DNA from: Roseovarius carneus
Lineage (GTDB): Bacteria > Pseudomonadota > Alphaproteobacteria > Rhodobacterales > Rhodobacteraceae
Direction: 5' to 3'
NCBI RefSeq assembly: GCF_020141465.1
Contig: NZ_JAHSPD010000001.1
Span: forward strand, 1,656,374 to 1,720,373
Length of the DNA: 64,000 nt
Position numbers and translations under genes: made by a program. Under the pieces are notes generated by a model. That model was given only the letters and a program-made list of their open reading frames with translations. It was not told where the DNA came from and ran no database searches. The stretch's first letter is position 1; each line of letters starts with the position of its first letter. Positions 1 to 8,202 of this stretch are shown here, in pieces.

Positions 1-505
1 GGGCGCGGGCCAGCGCCTCCTCCGGCCATGTGCCGGTGTCGCCCGAGGCGCGGATCGCATTCAGTTGCACGCGGGCCTCGACGAGCTTTCCCTGCTCCAC
101 AAGGGCTTGACCCATGTAGGAGCGCGCGAGCGAATTGTCAGGATTGGCTTCAAGCGCCTTTGCGTAATAGGCCATTCCACTCGGCACATCACCCAGCTTG
201 CGCTCGGTAAAGCCCCAATAGGTCAGCACGCGATCGTCGGTTTGATCCGGCATCGCGGCAAGCACCTTTTGCGCATTCTCATATTGGCCAGCATAAGCAA
301 ATTCGCGCACCGCACCGTAGAGCGTATCTGCGTCCAGCCCTCCGCTCTGCGGGTTGACGCACGCCCCTTTGCCACTGTCCCAAACCTGCCCGTTCGAGCA
401 TGTCTTGGTCGTCTCGGTGGGGGTGGGTGGAGCGCTGCTCCCGCCGCCTGCCGCAAAGGCAAGGCCGGGGGTCAGACATGCGGCCACTATCAGGTATCTT
501 ATCAT
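1..505 (-). CDS. Secreted tetratricopeptide-repeat protein (3' end outside window)
   Basis: The reading frame starts at the ATG ending at 505 and runs off the left edge of the window, so only about 168 N-terminal residues are visible. The first 20 residues form a signal peptide ending in AFA. A short Cys-containing linker follows (TCSNGQVWDSGKGACV). From about residue 65 there is TPR-like helical repeat sequence with AYAGQYENA and ALEANPDNSLARSYMGQAL. The protein is therefore probably periplasmic and a protein-interaction scaffold; its partner cannot be inferred. The Cys linker resembles the small secreted protein encoded just upstream, which may indicate a shared origin. Function is unassigned beyond the fold. 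Confidence 0.75.
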   Translation of the reverse strand, partial: MIRYLIVAACLTPGLAFAAGGGSSAPPTPTETTKTCSNGQVWDSGKGACVNPQSGGLDADTLYGAVREFAYAGQYENAQKVLAAMPDQTDDRVLTYWGFTERKLGDVPSGMAYYAKALEANPDNSLARSYMGQALVEQGKLVEARVQLNAIRASGDTGTWPEEALARA

Positions 506-561
506 CGTGCCATCCTATCGTTTGTCCATGTTTATGGACGGTAAGATGACGCGAGAAACGC

Positions 562-596
562 GTTCGGCCAGTCACAATTGCGCGTGCTGGCCGAAC
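562..596 (-). terminator. Terminator-like hairpin after the small secreted gene
   Basis: A perfect 10-bp inverted repeat (GTTCGGCCAG at 562-571 and CTGGCCGAAC at 587-596) lies just downstream of the stop of the small minus-strand gene and before the TPR gene. The U-tract is weak, so this could be an mRNA-stabilising stem rather than an efficient terminator. Confidence 0.4.
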
Positions 597-604
597 CGTT
601 GATA

Positions 605-769
605 TCAGCTGCTGGCGACGGGCACGCATGTGCCGGTGGCGGCATCGAAGCTGCTGCCTGTCGCGCAGGACATGGCCTGCTCGCTTTTGCCGTAATTGCA
701 GGTTTTGGCCACTGCGATACCCGGCACCATGGCAAGGGCGAAGGCGGCGGTCAGGATCTTGGTCTTCAT
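605..769 (-). CDS. Small secreted Cys-containing protein (CBM14-like motif)
   Basis: This is a 54-residue protein. The start at 769 is preferred because AAGGAGAGA lies just upstream; a longer frame from 814 has no such site. Residues 1-20 are a signal peptide (ILTAAFALAMVPGIAVAK). The mature part is about 34 residues with three Cys and the pattern C...C.TGSSFDAATGTCV. That pattern resembles the end of peritrophin-A/CBM14 chitin-binding domains, but with too few Cys for a complete domain. It lies in the same direction as purB, about 100 bases downstream. The function is unknown and chitin binding is only a suggestion from the motif. Confidence 0.7.
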   Translation of the reverse strand: MKTKILTAAFALAMVPGIAVAKTCNYGKSEQAMSCATGSSFDAATGTCVPVASS

Positions 770-866
770 GATCGTCTCTCCTTTTTGCTGTCTAGGAGTC
801 ACAATATATCCCAAATCCGCCGCGCGGCAAAATTATCTGAGCCGGCCCGCGCCCCTATGGCGCAAT

Positions 867-2177
867 TTAGCTGTCTTCGCCGAAAACACGGGCAAAAATC
901 GTGTCCACATGCTTGGTGTGATAGCCCAGATCGAATTTCTCCTCGATCTCATCGGCGCCAAGGGCGGCCACGACATCTGCGTCATTCAAAAGCTCTTGTT
1001 TGAAATCGCAGCGATGCTCCCAGACCTTCAGCGCGTTGCGCTGCACGTAAGTATAGGCATCCTCGCGGCTGACCCCCGCTTGGGTGAGGGCCAAAAGCAC
1101 CCGCTGGCTCATCACGAGGCCGGGGAATTTGTTCATGTTCTCAAGCATATTGTCGGGGAAGATCAGCATCTTGTCGATCACGCTGGTGAGACGCGCCAGC
1201 GCGAAATCAAGCGTGATCGTGGCATCGGGGCCGATCATCCGCTCCACGGAGGAATGCGAGATGTCCCGCTCATGCCAGAGGGCGACATTCTCCATCGCGG
1301 GGATGACGGCCGCGCGGACCATGCGGGCAAGGCCGGTGAGATTCTCGGTGAGCACGGGGTTCTTCTTGTGCGGCATGGCCGATGAGCCTTTTTGGCCCAT
1401 CGAGAAAAACTCAGCGCCTTCGAGCACTTCCGTACGCTGCATGTGACGGATTTCAATCGATACATTCTCGATGCTGGAGGCTACAACGCCTAGCGTGGCG
1501 AAGAACGCGGCATGACGGTCGCGCGGGATGACTTGCGTGCTGATTGGCTCGGGCACGAGGCCAAGCTTGTCGCAGACATGCTCCTCGACCGCAGGATCGA
1601 CATTTGCGAATGTGCCGACCGCGCCGGAAATGGCGCCCGTGGCCACCTCGGCCCGTGCATCGCGCATCCGCGAAAGGTTGCGGTCCATTTCGGCGTAAAA
1701 GCGCGCGAATGTGAGACCCATCGTGGTGGGCTCCGCATGGATGCCGTGGCTGCGCCCGATGCGAATTGTGTCTTTATGCTCAATCGCGCGGCGCTTGAGC
1801 GCGACTAGAAGCCCTTCGAGATCGGCGATAAGAAGATCGGCGGCGCGTGTCAGTTGCACGTTGAAACATGTGTCGAGTACGTCAGAACTGGTCATGCCCT
1901 GATGCACGAAACGGGCCTCGTCCGCGCCTACATGCTCGGCCAGATGGGTCAGGAAGGCGATGACGTCATGTTTGGTGACGGCCTCGATCTCATCAATGCG
2001 GGCCACGTCAAATGTCACATCCTTGGCCTTCCACACGGCTTCGGCGTTTTCGCGCGGGATCACACCCAGGTCGGCCATCGCGTCGCATGCATGGGCCTCG
2101 ATCTCATACCAGATGCGGAATTTCGTCTCGGGCGACCAGATGGCGACCATTTCGGGGCGGGAATAACGGGGAATCAT
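867..2177 (-). CDS. purB: Adenylosuccinate lyase
   Basis: This cytoplasmic enzyme eliminates fumarate from SAICAR and from adenylosuccinate in purine synthesis. The protein is 436 residues, the usual length of the short bacterial PurB type. Fumarase/aspartase superfamily signatures are clear: TSSD near residue 90, SHGIHAEPT near 140, and the flexible catalytic loop SSAMPHKKNP near 262-271. The start MIPRYSRPEM at 2177 is the family-typical N terminus; an upstream in-frame ATG at 2186 would add three residues, and AAAGG is spaced better for the downstream ATG. It stands alone rather than in a pur operon, with the small secreted gene downstream. Confidence 0.97.
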   Translation of the reverse strand: MIPRYSRPEMVAIWSPETKFRIWYEIEAHACDAMADLGVIPRENAEAVWKAKDVTFDVARIDEIEAVTKHDVIAFLTHLAEHVGADEARFVHQGMTSSDVLDTCFNVQLTRAADLLIADLEGLLVALKRRAIEHKDTIRIGRSHGIHAEPTTMGLTFARFYAEMDRNLSRMRDARAEVATGAISGAVGTFANVDPAVEEHVCDKLGLVPEPISTQVIPRDRHAAFFATLGVVASSIENVSIEIRHMQRTEVLEGAEFFSMGQKGSSAMPHKKNPVLTENLTGLARMVRAAVIPAMENVALWHERDISHSSVERMIGPDATITLDFALARLTSVIDKMLIFPDNMLENMNKFPGLVMSQRVLLALTQAGVSREDAYTYVQRNALKVWEHRCDFKQELLNDADVVAALGADEIEEKFDLGYHTKHVDTIFARVFGEDS

Positions 2178-2330
2178 ATGCGTCATGGCCTTTACTTTGG
2201 GGCGGTTGTGCGCGGTTTAGGCCTTTGCGACGCGCGCAGCAAGGCGGGCGCCCTGATCTGGGACGTTTGGTCCCGCCGCTTCCGCTGGATTTGGGTATTT
2301 TTGACCAAGAAAAAGCAGGGGCCGCGCGGT

Positions 2331-3542
2331 TTAGCCCATTTGGGTCACGATATGCGCGCTGGCCTCCAGCGTGCGGTGGACGGGGCATTTATCGGCAATT
2401 TCCAGCAGGCGGGCGCGCTGATCCGCGTCCAGATCACCGTCGAGAAAGACCGTGCGGATGAAGGTGTCGGCCTTGCCCAGCCGCCCGCAATCGGCGTCTT
2501 GCGCGTGGACCTTGTCGTGGCTGACCTCCACGCGGATATGGGTGAGGGGCCAGCCCTTGCGCCGCGCATACATGCGGATGGTCATCGACGTGCAGGCGCC
2601 GAGGCCTGCCGCAAGAAAGCCGTAGGGTGACATGCCTTTGTCGGTGCCGCCGTAGGCCAATGGCTCGTCGGCCAGCGCGTGGTGGCGCGGGCCCGCATTC
2701 ACGTCCTGCAGGAAGCCATCTGGGCTGGCTTCGGCCACCCGCACGATGCCTTCGGGCGCGCCGGGGGGCGGGGCGGGGGGCGTGAGGGTGAGGTAGCGTG
2801 TGGCCCATGCAGCGATCACCTCGGCGGCGTATTCGGCGTCTTTGGGGGCGGTGATCAGGTGATCGGCCTCATCCAGTGTGACAAAGCTTTTGGGGTGTTT
2901 TGCCGCACCGAAAATTTGGCTGGCGTTCTCGATACCCACCGTCTCATCGCGTGGGGCATGCAGGACCAGCAGAGCGCGGCCGAGATGCGCGATATCGTCT
3001 GCGAGGGAGGCGGCGCTCACATCCTCGACGAAGCTTTGCCCGATACGGACGGGCCGACCGCCCAGCTGAACCTCGGCACTGCCGGTGGCTGCGATCTCGT
3101 CCAGAGCGCCGCCGAAATTATGGGTGACGTGGCCGGGATCGAAGGGCGCGCCGATTGTCGCCACGGCCTGCACACTGTCGATCTGGCGCGCCGCGCGCAG
3201 CACGGCGGCCCCGCCCAGCGAATGACCGATCAAGAGCACAGGGGCCATCCCGCGCGCGGCGAGGGCCGCGGCGGCAAGCGTGATATCCTCGACATTGGAG
3301 GTAAACGTGGTGTTCGCGAACTCTCCGCTGGAATGGCCAAGGCCGGTGAAATCAAACCGCAGCACGGCAATGCCCGCCCCCGCCAGCCGGGCCGAGATGC
3401 GCCGCGCCGCCGGGATATCCTTGGAGCAGGTGAAGCAATGCGCGAAAAGCGCCGTCGCCATATGGGCGCCGTCGGGCATATCCAGCCGGGCTGCCAGCTC
3501 AGATCCATCATGGCCTGTAAATGTAAGGCGCTCTGTGGCCAT
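2331..3542 (-). CDS. Alpha/beta hydrolase fused to OsmC-family domain
   Basis: The 403-residue protein has two domains. Residues 1-255 are an alpha/beta hydrolase with the nucleophile elbow GHSLGG at 106-111, an acid region around HAPRDETVGI, and a His in DEADH. Residues 270-403 are an OsmC/Ohr-like domain containing GLGACTSMTIRMYA and DKCPVHRTL; the two Cys match the peroxidatic and resolving positions of OsmC proteins. OsmC proteins reduce organic hydroperoxides with thiols. The hydrolase half could release an acyl substrate, which is inference. The start at 3542 follows AAAAGGGGG; the frame extends further upstream without a ribosome binding site. Similar fusions are known in proteobacteria. 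Confidence 0.9.
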   Translation of the reverse strand: MATERLTFTGHDGSELAARLDMPDGAHMATALFAHCFTCSKDIPAARRISARLAGAGIAVLRFDFTGLGHSSGEFANTTFTSNVEDITLAAAALAARGMAPVLLIGHSLGGAAVLRAARQIDSVQAVATIGAPFDPGHVTHNFGGALDEIAATGSAEVQLGGRPVRIGQSFVEDVSAASLADDIAHLGRALLVLHAPRDETVGIENASQIFGAAKHPKSFVTLDEADHLITAPKDAEYAAEVIAAWATRYLTLTPPAPPPGAPEGIVRVAEASPDGFLQDVNAGPRHHALADEPLAYGGTDKGMSPYGFLAAGLGACTSMTIRMYARRKGWPLTHIRVEVSHDKVHAQDADCGRLGKADTFIRTVFLDGDLDADQRARLLEIADKCPVHRTLEASAHIVTQMG

Positions 3543-3803
3543 TTTGGCCCCCTTTTGCTCGTGTGTCACGACAAAGGATAAGGGGCCGCGCGAGGCCATA
3601 CCAGCGATGTGTCAGCCACGTCACGCGATGGTGACAGGCGCGCACGGGATGAAACACATTGGAGGTTTCAAACGGGCCAGACTGCCTCCGGTTGGACACG
3701 TCGCGCCACCGTAGCAGATCATAGCAGGACAATCCGCTTGGCCTGCTTTCAAATCGGTTGCAAGATAAGGCTGCTTTACCAAGCTCAAACCGGAGCCGCG
3801 TCT

Positions 3804-4169
3804 ATGCCAATACGAAATCTCACGGCCCTCTGCGCGGCCATAATCTGGGCCAGCCCGCTGGTAGCACAGCCTCAGGCTCAATTTCTGTGTGCGTCTGGCG
3901 CGACCGGGGTCTACGCCGTTTTTATGTCGGGTACAGATTCTGCACGGGCGCTGGCCATTTTGGTGTCAGACCCGGCTGAGGGCGGTCAGACAAGCCTGCA
4001 CGTTCCCTTGCAGCAAGTTCCAAGCGGATCAGGCTTTCGATATTCGGGCGGTGATGTTGATTTTCAGGGCAAAGGCGAGGAGGCTACCCTGAGCACGCTT
4101 TCCAGCGGCGAGAGCGTGGCCTGCACGCTTGCCTCAACTCCGCCGCGCGACGTGGTGCCGTCCGAGTAG
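3804..4169 (+). CDS. MliC-like secreted protein (C-type lysozyme inhibitor family)
   Basis: This 121-residue protein has a signal peptide over residues 1-20 (ALCAAIIWASPLVAQ). The mature domain carries hallmarks of the MliC/PliC lysozyme-inhibitor family: an opening FLCASG strand, the central VPSGSGFRYSGGDVDF segment with the conserved SG.RYS loop that inserts into the lysozyme active site, KGEEATL, and a closing SVACTL with the second Cys. The start at 3804 is chosen for the signal peptide and CGGAG upstream. No lipobox Cys is visible, so it is likely periplasmic rather than lipid-anchored. Family assignment is by motif; inhibition has not been shown. Confidence 0.75.
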   Translation: MPIRNLTALCAAIIWASPLVAQPQAQFLCASGATGVYAVFMSGTDSARALAILVSDPAEGGQTSLHVPLQQVPSGSGFRYSGGDVDFQGKGEEATLSTLSSGESVACTLASTPPRDVVPSE

Positions 4170-4248
4170 GATTTGCCGCACGCGGGCACGGGCCTTAAGG
4201 GCGACGCTATATTGTCCGGCGCGTTATGCATCCCAGCCCTTGGGCGAC

Positions 4249-4277
4249 AAAAAAGGGCGCCCTGTGACGGGCGCCCT
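4249..4277 (-). terminator. Rho-independent terminator of glnA
   Basis: AGGGCGCCC at 4254-4262 pairs perfectly with GGGCGCCCT at 4269-4277 around a six-base loop. Read on the minus strand the stem is followed by a run of T, placed immediately after the glnA stop. This is a textbook intrinsic terminator. Confidence 0.9.
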
Positions 4278-4298
4278 CTCAATTCAAACTGCCAGAGA

Positions 4299-5705
4299 TC
4301 AGCAGCTATAATACATCGCGAACTCCACCGGGTGGGGTGTGTGCTCGTATTTTTCGATCTCTTCCATCTTGAGGGCGATATAGCCGTCAATCTGGTCCTT
4401 GGTGAACACGTCACCGGCCAGAAGATAGTCGTGATCCGCGATAAGTGCCTCCATGGCTTCGCGGAGCGATCCGCAAACGGTAGGGATACCTGCCAGCTCT
4501 TCGGCGGGCAGATCATAGAGGTTCTTATCCATCGCTTCACCCGGATCGATCTTGTTCTTGATGCCGTCAAGACCGGCCATCAGCAGCGCTGAGAAGCACA
4601 GGTAGGGGTTCGAGGCAGGGTCCGGGAAACGGGCCTCGACGCGCTTTGCCTTGGGGCTCTCGGTCCACGGAATACGCACACAGCCCGAGCGGTTGCGGGC
4701 AGAGTAGGCGCGCAGGACAGGGGCCTCAAAGCCGGGCACCAGACGCTTGTAGCTGTTGGTGGACGGGTTGGTGAACGCGTTCAGCGACTTTGCGTGTTTC
4801 AGGATGCCGCCGATGTAATAGAGGGCCTCCTGGCTGAGATCGGCGTATTTGTCACCGGAAAACAATGGCTTGCCATCTTTCCAGATCGACATGTTCACAT
4901 GCATCCCTGTGCCGTTGTCGCCCGCGATAGGCTTGGGCATGAACGTGGCCGTTTTGCCATAGGCGGCGGCCACGTTGTGGATGATGTATTTGAACTTCTG
5001 AAGCTCATCGGCCTGTTTTGTCAGGCTGTCGAAGATCAGGCCCAGCTCGTGCTGGCACGAGGCCACCTCGTGGTGGTGCTTGTCCACCTTCATGCCGATG
5101 CGCTTCATGGTGCTCAGCATTTCGCTACGGATGTCTTGGCCGTCATCAATCGGATTGACGGGGAAATACCCCCCCTTCACGCCGGGACGGTGGCCCATAT
5201 TGCCCATCTCGTAGTCCGTATCGCTGTTCCACGACGCGTCCTGTGCATCAACCTCATAGGAGACCTTGTTGATCGAGGTGGAGAATTTCACGTCATCAAA
5301 AAGGAAAAACTCGGCCTCTGGACCCATATAGGCTGCGTCGCCAATGCCGGATGACTTGAGATAAGCCTCGGCCTTCTCGGCGGTGCCGCGTGGATCGCGG
5401 TCATACGCCTCGCCCGTGTCAGGTTCCACAACCGAGCAATGAAGGCAGATCGTCTTCTCCGCATAAAACGGGTCGATATAGCCACTTGTCGTGTCGGGCA
5501 TCAGCTTCATGTCGGAGGCTTCGATGGATTTCCAACCCGAGATCGAAGAGCCGTCGAACATGAAGCCCTCGTCGAGAAAATCCTCGTCGACCTGATCGGC
5601 CATGACCGTCACGTGCTGCAACTTGCCGCGTGGGTCAGTGAAGCGGATGTCCACGTATTCAACGTCTTCATCCTTGATGGTCTGGAGCAGATCCTTTGCG
5701 CTCAT
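4299..5705 (-). CDS. glnA: Glutamine synthetase type I
   Basis: This enzyme makes glutamine from glutamate, ammonia and ATP in the cytoplasm. The length of 468 residues fits the GSI-beta dodecameric family. Visible signatures are [11 protein letters not shown] near residue 48, PEAEFF near 129, the ATP-binding region [16 protein letters not shown] near 258, and [12 protein letters not shown] near 318. The adenylylation-site segment [10 protein letters not shown] near 398 holds the regulatory Tyr. It lies just downstream of glnB in the same direction with only 67 bases between them, the usual glnBA arrangement of alphaproteobacteria. A strong terminator follows. Activity is presumably modulated by adenylylation through PII. 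Confidence 0.98.
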   Translation of the reverse strand: MSAKDLLQTIKDEDVEYVDIRFTDPRGKLQHVTVMADQVDEDFLDEGFMFDGSSISGWKSIEASDMKLMPDTTSGYIDPFYAEKTICLHCSVVEPDTGEAYDRDPRGTAEKAEAYLKSSGIGDAAYMGPEAEFFLFDDVKFSTSINKVSYEVDAQDASWNSDTDYEMGNMGHRPGVKGGYFPVNPIDDGQDIRSEMLSTMKRIGMKVDKHHHEVASCQHELGLIFDSLTKQADELQKFKYIIHNVAAAYGKTATFMPKPIAGDNGTGMHVNMSIWKDGKPLFSGDKYADLSQEALYYIGGILKHAKSLNAFTNPSTNSYKRLVPGFEAPVLRAYSARNRSGCVRIPWTESPKAKRVEARFPDPASNPYLCFSALLMAGLDGIKNKIDPGEAMDKNLYDLPAEELAGIPTVCGSLREAMEALIADHDYLLAGDVFTKDQIDGYIALKMEEIEKYEHTPHPVEFAMYYSC

Positions 5706-5772
5706 GTCGTATCCCCTTGAGGTTTAGTGTTTAGATTTGTTGGTGAATTTTGGTTGAGTGTTTGAGGCGCTC

Positions 5773-6289
<517 letters not shown>

Positions 6290-6592
6290 ATGCAAAATCC
6301 CATCACGCCCGCCGAAATGCGTGCCGTTGAACAGGTCACAATCGCCTCTGGCAGCGTCACAGGGTTGGCACTCATGGTGCGCGCGGGGCGGCAGGCCGCG
6401 GCGGGTGTCATGCGGCACGCCTGCCCTGACCTCGCGGGCCACGCACACAAAGCGGTGGTGCTCTGCGGGCTGGGCAATACTGGCAGGGACGGGTTCGTGA
6501 TCGCACGCGCGCGGGCCGAGCATGGCTGGAACGTGGAGGTTTTCGCCGTATATCTGCCGGAAAGATTGCCGCCTGTTGCGTGCACGTTCTGA
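6290..6592 (+). pseudogene. Truncated NAD(P)H-hydrate epimerase (nnr/yjeF N-terminal stub)
   Basis: The 100-residue frame matches only the start of the YjeF_N epimerase domain. It contains the N-terminal ITPAEMRAVEQ...SG.VTGL.LM.RAG pattern and the strand VVLCG followed by GRDGFVIARARAEHGW and LPERLPP. Intact bifunctional Nnr proteins are about 500 residues and also carry a dehydratase domain; here everything after the first Rossmann strand-helix unit is missing. The phosphate-binding loop has drifted to GLGNTGRDG where the family has GPGNNGGDG. Its position divergent from glnB matches the usual place of nnr as I recall it from relatives. I read it as a deletion remnant, probably non-functional. 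Confidence 0.75.
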
Positions 6593-6605
6593 TCAATGGA
6601 CGGTT

Positions 6606-6630
6606 GGTTGAGCCTGAGTGAAGCTCAACC
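6606..6630. repeat. Inverted repeat at the nnr truncation junction
   Basis: GGTTGAGC at 6606-6613 and GCTCAACC at 6623-6630 form a perfect 8-bp stem with a 9-base loop. It sits between the end of the nnr stub and the convergent Hint gene. It has no T-run, so it may mark a deletion junction or be a weak terminator. Confidence 0.4.
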
Positions 6631-6645
6631 CTAGGGCACTGCGCT

Positions 6646-7119
6646 CTATAGCAGGCCGGCGCCAAGCTCCAATCCATCCACATAAACCACATGCGGCGCA
6701 TCGAATTGCAGCTCGTAAAGCACCATGGTCATCAGCCCTTCATTGGTGATGAACTCCCCATCCACCAGCCCCGCCGCAGGCGCAAGCGCCTCACCAAGGC
6801 CAAAAAGCGCCTTGGCACGCCAGTCGCGTACCAAGATCTGCTGCGCTTCGGGCAAAACCACGTCGCGGTCTGGCCGCGTGTCGCCGAGCGATCCGGCGAG
6901 GATACGAACGGCGCGTGTGCGCAGCACATGTTTGCGCACGTCGTGTAGAATGGCTGTGCCGGTATCGCGTGTAATAATGCGATCCCCGGCGCTCAGATGC
7001 TCAATCGGCATCTCGCCGTCCAATGTCAAAACGATACTGCCGGAGAGGACTCCAGCAGGCGTAAGAGGGCCTTCAAGGGTGCTTTGCCCGTGATCGCGCC
7101 CGGCCATATCTGGCTTCAT
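6646..7119 (-). CDS. Hint-domain (hedgehog/intein) protein
   Basis: This 157-residue protein is a short Hint-type protein of the kind abundant in Rhodobacteraceae. The Hint start is near residue 27, where GSIVLTLDGEMPIEHLSAGDRI matches the first Hint block. A later block with VVLPEAQQILVRDW corresponds to the position of the conserved histidine region, with PEAQ replacing the more usual PxHR/Q. The end, VVYVDGLEL, also fits. The usual nucleophilic Cys at the domain start is replaced by Ser/Gly sequence, so self-splicing or cleavage is doubtful. There is no signal peptide. In this family such domains often sit in type I secreted proteins; a secretion pair lies 3 kb away, but a link is only speculation. 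Confidence 0.75.
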   Translation of the reverse strand: MKPDMAGRDHGQSTLEGPLTPAGVLSGSIVLTLDGEMPIEHLSAGDRIITRDTGTAILHDVRKHVLRTRAVRILAGSLGDTRPDRDVVLPEAQQILVRDWRAKALFGLGEALAPAAGLVDGEFITNEGLMTMVLYELQFDAPHVVYVDGLELGAGLL

Positions 7120-7297
7120 GGCGGTATGTCCGTCTGTTGTTATCTGCTCATTATTAGAGACAGTATACGCCCATAAAGGGTAAATGTCCTGCGTTTTTTA
7201 TCAAACTGCTCCGTGGTACAGATTTTCCACTCGCATCCGCTCGGGCGCTTTGCTAGGACACAAGGCGAGATGCCGCGCGGGCCTGCGCGCATCCATT

Positions 7298-7381
7298 GCG
7301 GGTGTGGCGGAATTGGTAGACGCACCAGATTTAGGTTCTGGCGCCTATGGCGTGGGGGTTCGAGTCCCTTCACCCGCACCA
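7298..7381 (+). tRNA. tRNA-Leu (anticodon TAG)
   Basis: The acceptor stem GCGGGTG at 7298-7304 pairs with CACCCGC at 7371-7377, followed by A and an encoded CCA. The anticodon stem CCAGA/TCTGG encloses the loop TTTAGGT, giving anticodon TAG. A long variable arm (CGCCTATGGCG) and the D-loop AATTGGTAGACGC identify the leucine class. Confidence 0.97.
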
Positions 7382-7383
7382 AA

Positions 7384-7406
7384 GGCGTTTTGCAAAGCAA
7401 AACGCC
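7384..7406 (+). terminator. Palindromic hairpin after tRNA-Leu (repeat copy 1)
   Basis: GGCGTTTTGC and GCAAAACGCC form a perfect 10-bp stem with an AAA loop, three bases after the tRNA CCA. Its location suggests tRNA transcript termination or processing, although the T-run lies inside the stem rather than after it. Confidence 0.55.
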
Positions 7407-7532
7407 CGGCCAAGCAAAGCACACCCAACCAGCGGCAGGCGTTTGCATCGCAAATGCCGAGAGCGGGTGAGACGTTTTGCAAAGCAAAACGCCCGTTTAC
7501 ATCAGAACGCACCGAACCAGCGGCAGGCGTTT
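7384..7532. repeat. Two-copy palindrome-containing direct repeat
   Basis: A unit of about 60 bases occurs twice, at 7384-7443 and about 7472-7532. Each copy begins with the hairpin CGTTTTGCAAAGCAAAACG plus CCCG, continues with about 20 variable bases, and ends with AACCAGCGGCAGGCGTTT. The unit-to-unit spacing is about 87 bases. The second copy ends at the stop codon of the membrane-protein gene, so the repeat may also terminate that transcript. This looks like a small dispersed palindromic element duplicated in tandem. Confidence 0.7.
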
Positions 7533-8199
7533 AATGCCCGTAGAGGGCTGAGTATATCCCGAACGCGCCCACGAGGATCAGGCTGAGTGCCCAGACAAGA
7601 TCGAGATTGAACCACGTGCGTGACAGGAATTTCAGCCCCAGCCAGAGATAGATCACGATCGCGATCACGCCGCCTGCGGCCGTCATGGCGAAGGTATGAA
7701 TGGCGGCCACTGCAAAGGCGATGCCGACATTGCTGCCCATAAGCTGCTGCGCCGCCGCGTGGCCGGTATCGGCCTCGACCAGCCCGCAGATACCCAGAAA
7801 GATCGGCACGAGCATAAGGCCCGCGCCATGCGCCATAGCGGCCAGAAACGACCAGAGCGCCAGCCGCGCGGGGTGAATACGCGCGAGGATTTTCGGGTGC
7901 CGCCTGTTGATGAGCAGATAAACACCCATCGCGATCACCAACGCGCCTGCGCCGATGCGGATCTCGCTCTCCCACTCCACCAAAAAGAGCAATAGCGAGA
8001 AGGGCAAGAGGATTGCCACCATGGCGAGGAAATGCCCCAGTGCCAACAGCGCGAGCGCACGGGGCAATGCGCTGCGTTTGCGCTCCATCAGCGCGGCAGA
8101 GACGGCCAGGGGCCATCCCATGCCGGGATTTACGCCATGGTAGAGGCCCGAGACGATGACGGCCCCCCAGAGGGCCGCCGCCGAGACTGGTTCGATCAC
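7531..8199 (-). CDS. Polytopic membrane protein, possible metal transporter
   Basis: This 222-residue protein is almost entirely hydrophobic with about six transmembrane segments. Histidine-bearing membrane motifs are conserved-looking: GLYHGVNPGMGWPLAV near residue 18, ALGHFLAMV near 53, and AAMAHGAGLMLVP near 120. This spacing of HG.NP, GH and AHG recalls nickel/cobalt (NicO/RcnA, UreH) and TauE-like transporters, but the match is weak. It begins three bases after the stop of the methanethiol oxidase-like gene, so the two are almost certainly co-transcribed. A role supplying metal to, or moving substrate for, the oxidase is inference. Confidence 0.6.
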   Translation of the reverse strand: MIEPVSAAALWGAVIVSGLYHGVNPGMGWPLAVSAALMERKRSALPRALALLALGHFLAMVAILLPFSLLLFLVEWESEIRIGAGALVIAMGVYLLINRRHPKILARIHPARLALWSFLAAMAHGAGLMLVPIFLGICGLVEADTGHAAAQQLMGSNVGIAFAVAAIHTFAMTAAGGVIAIVIYLWLGLKFLSRTWFNLDLVWALSLILVGAFGIYSALYGH

Positions 8200-8202
8200 G
8201 CG

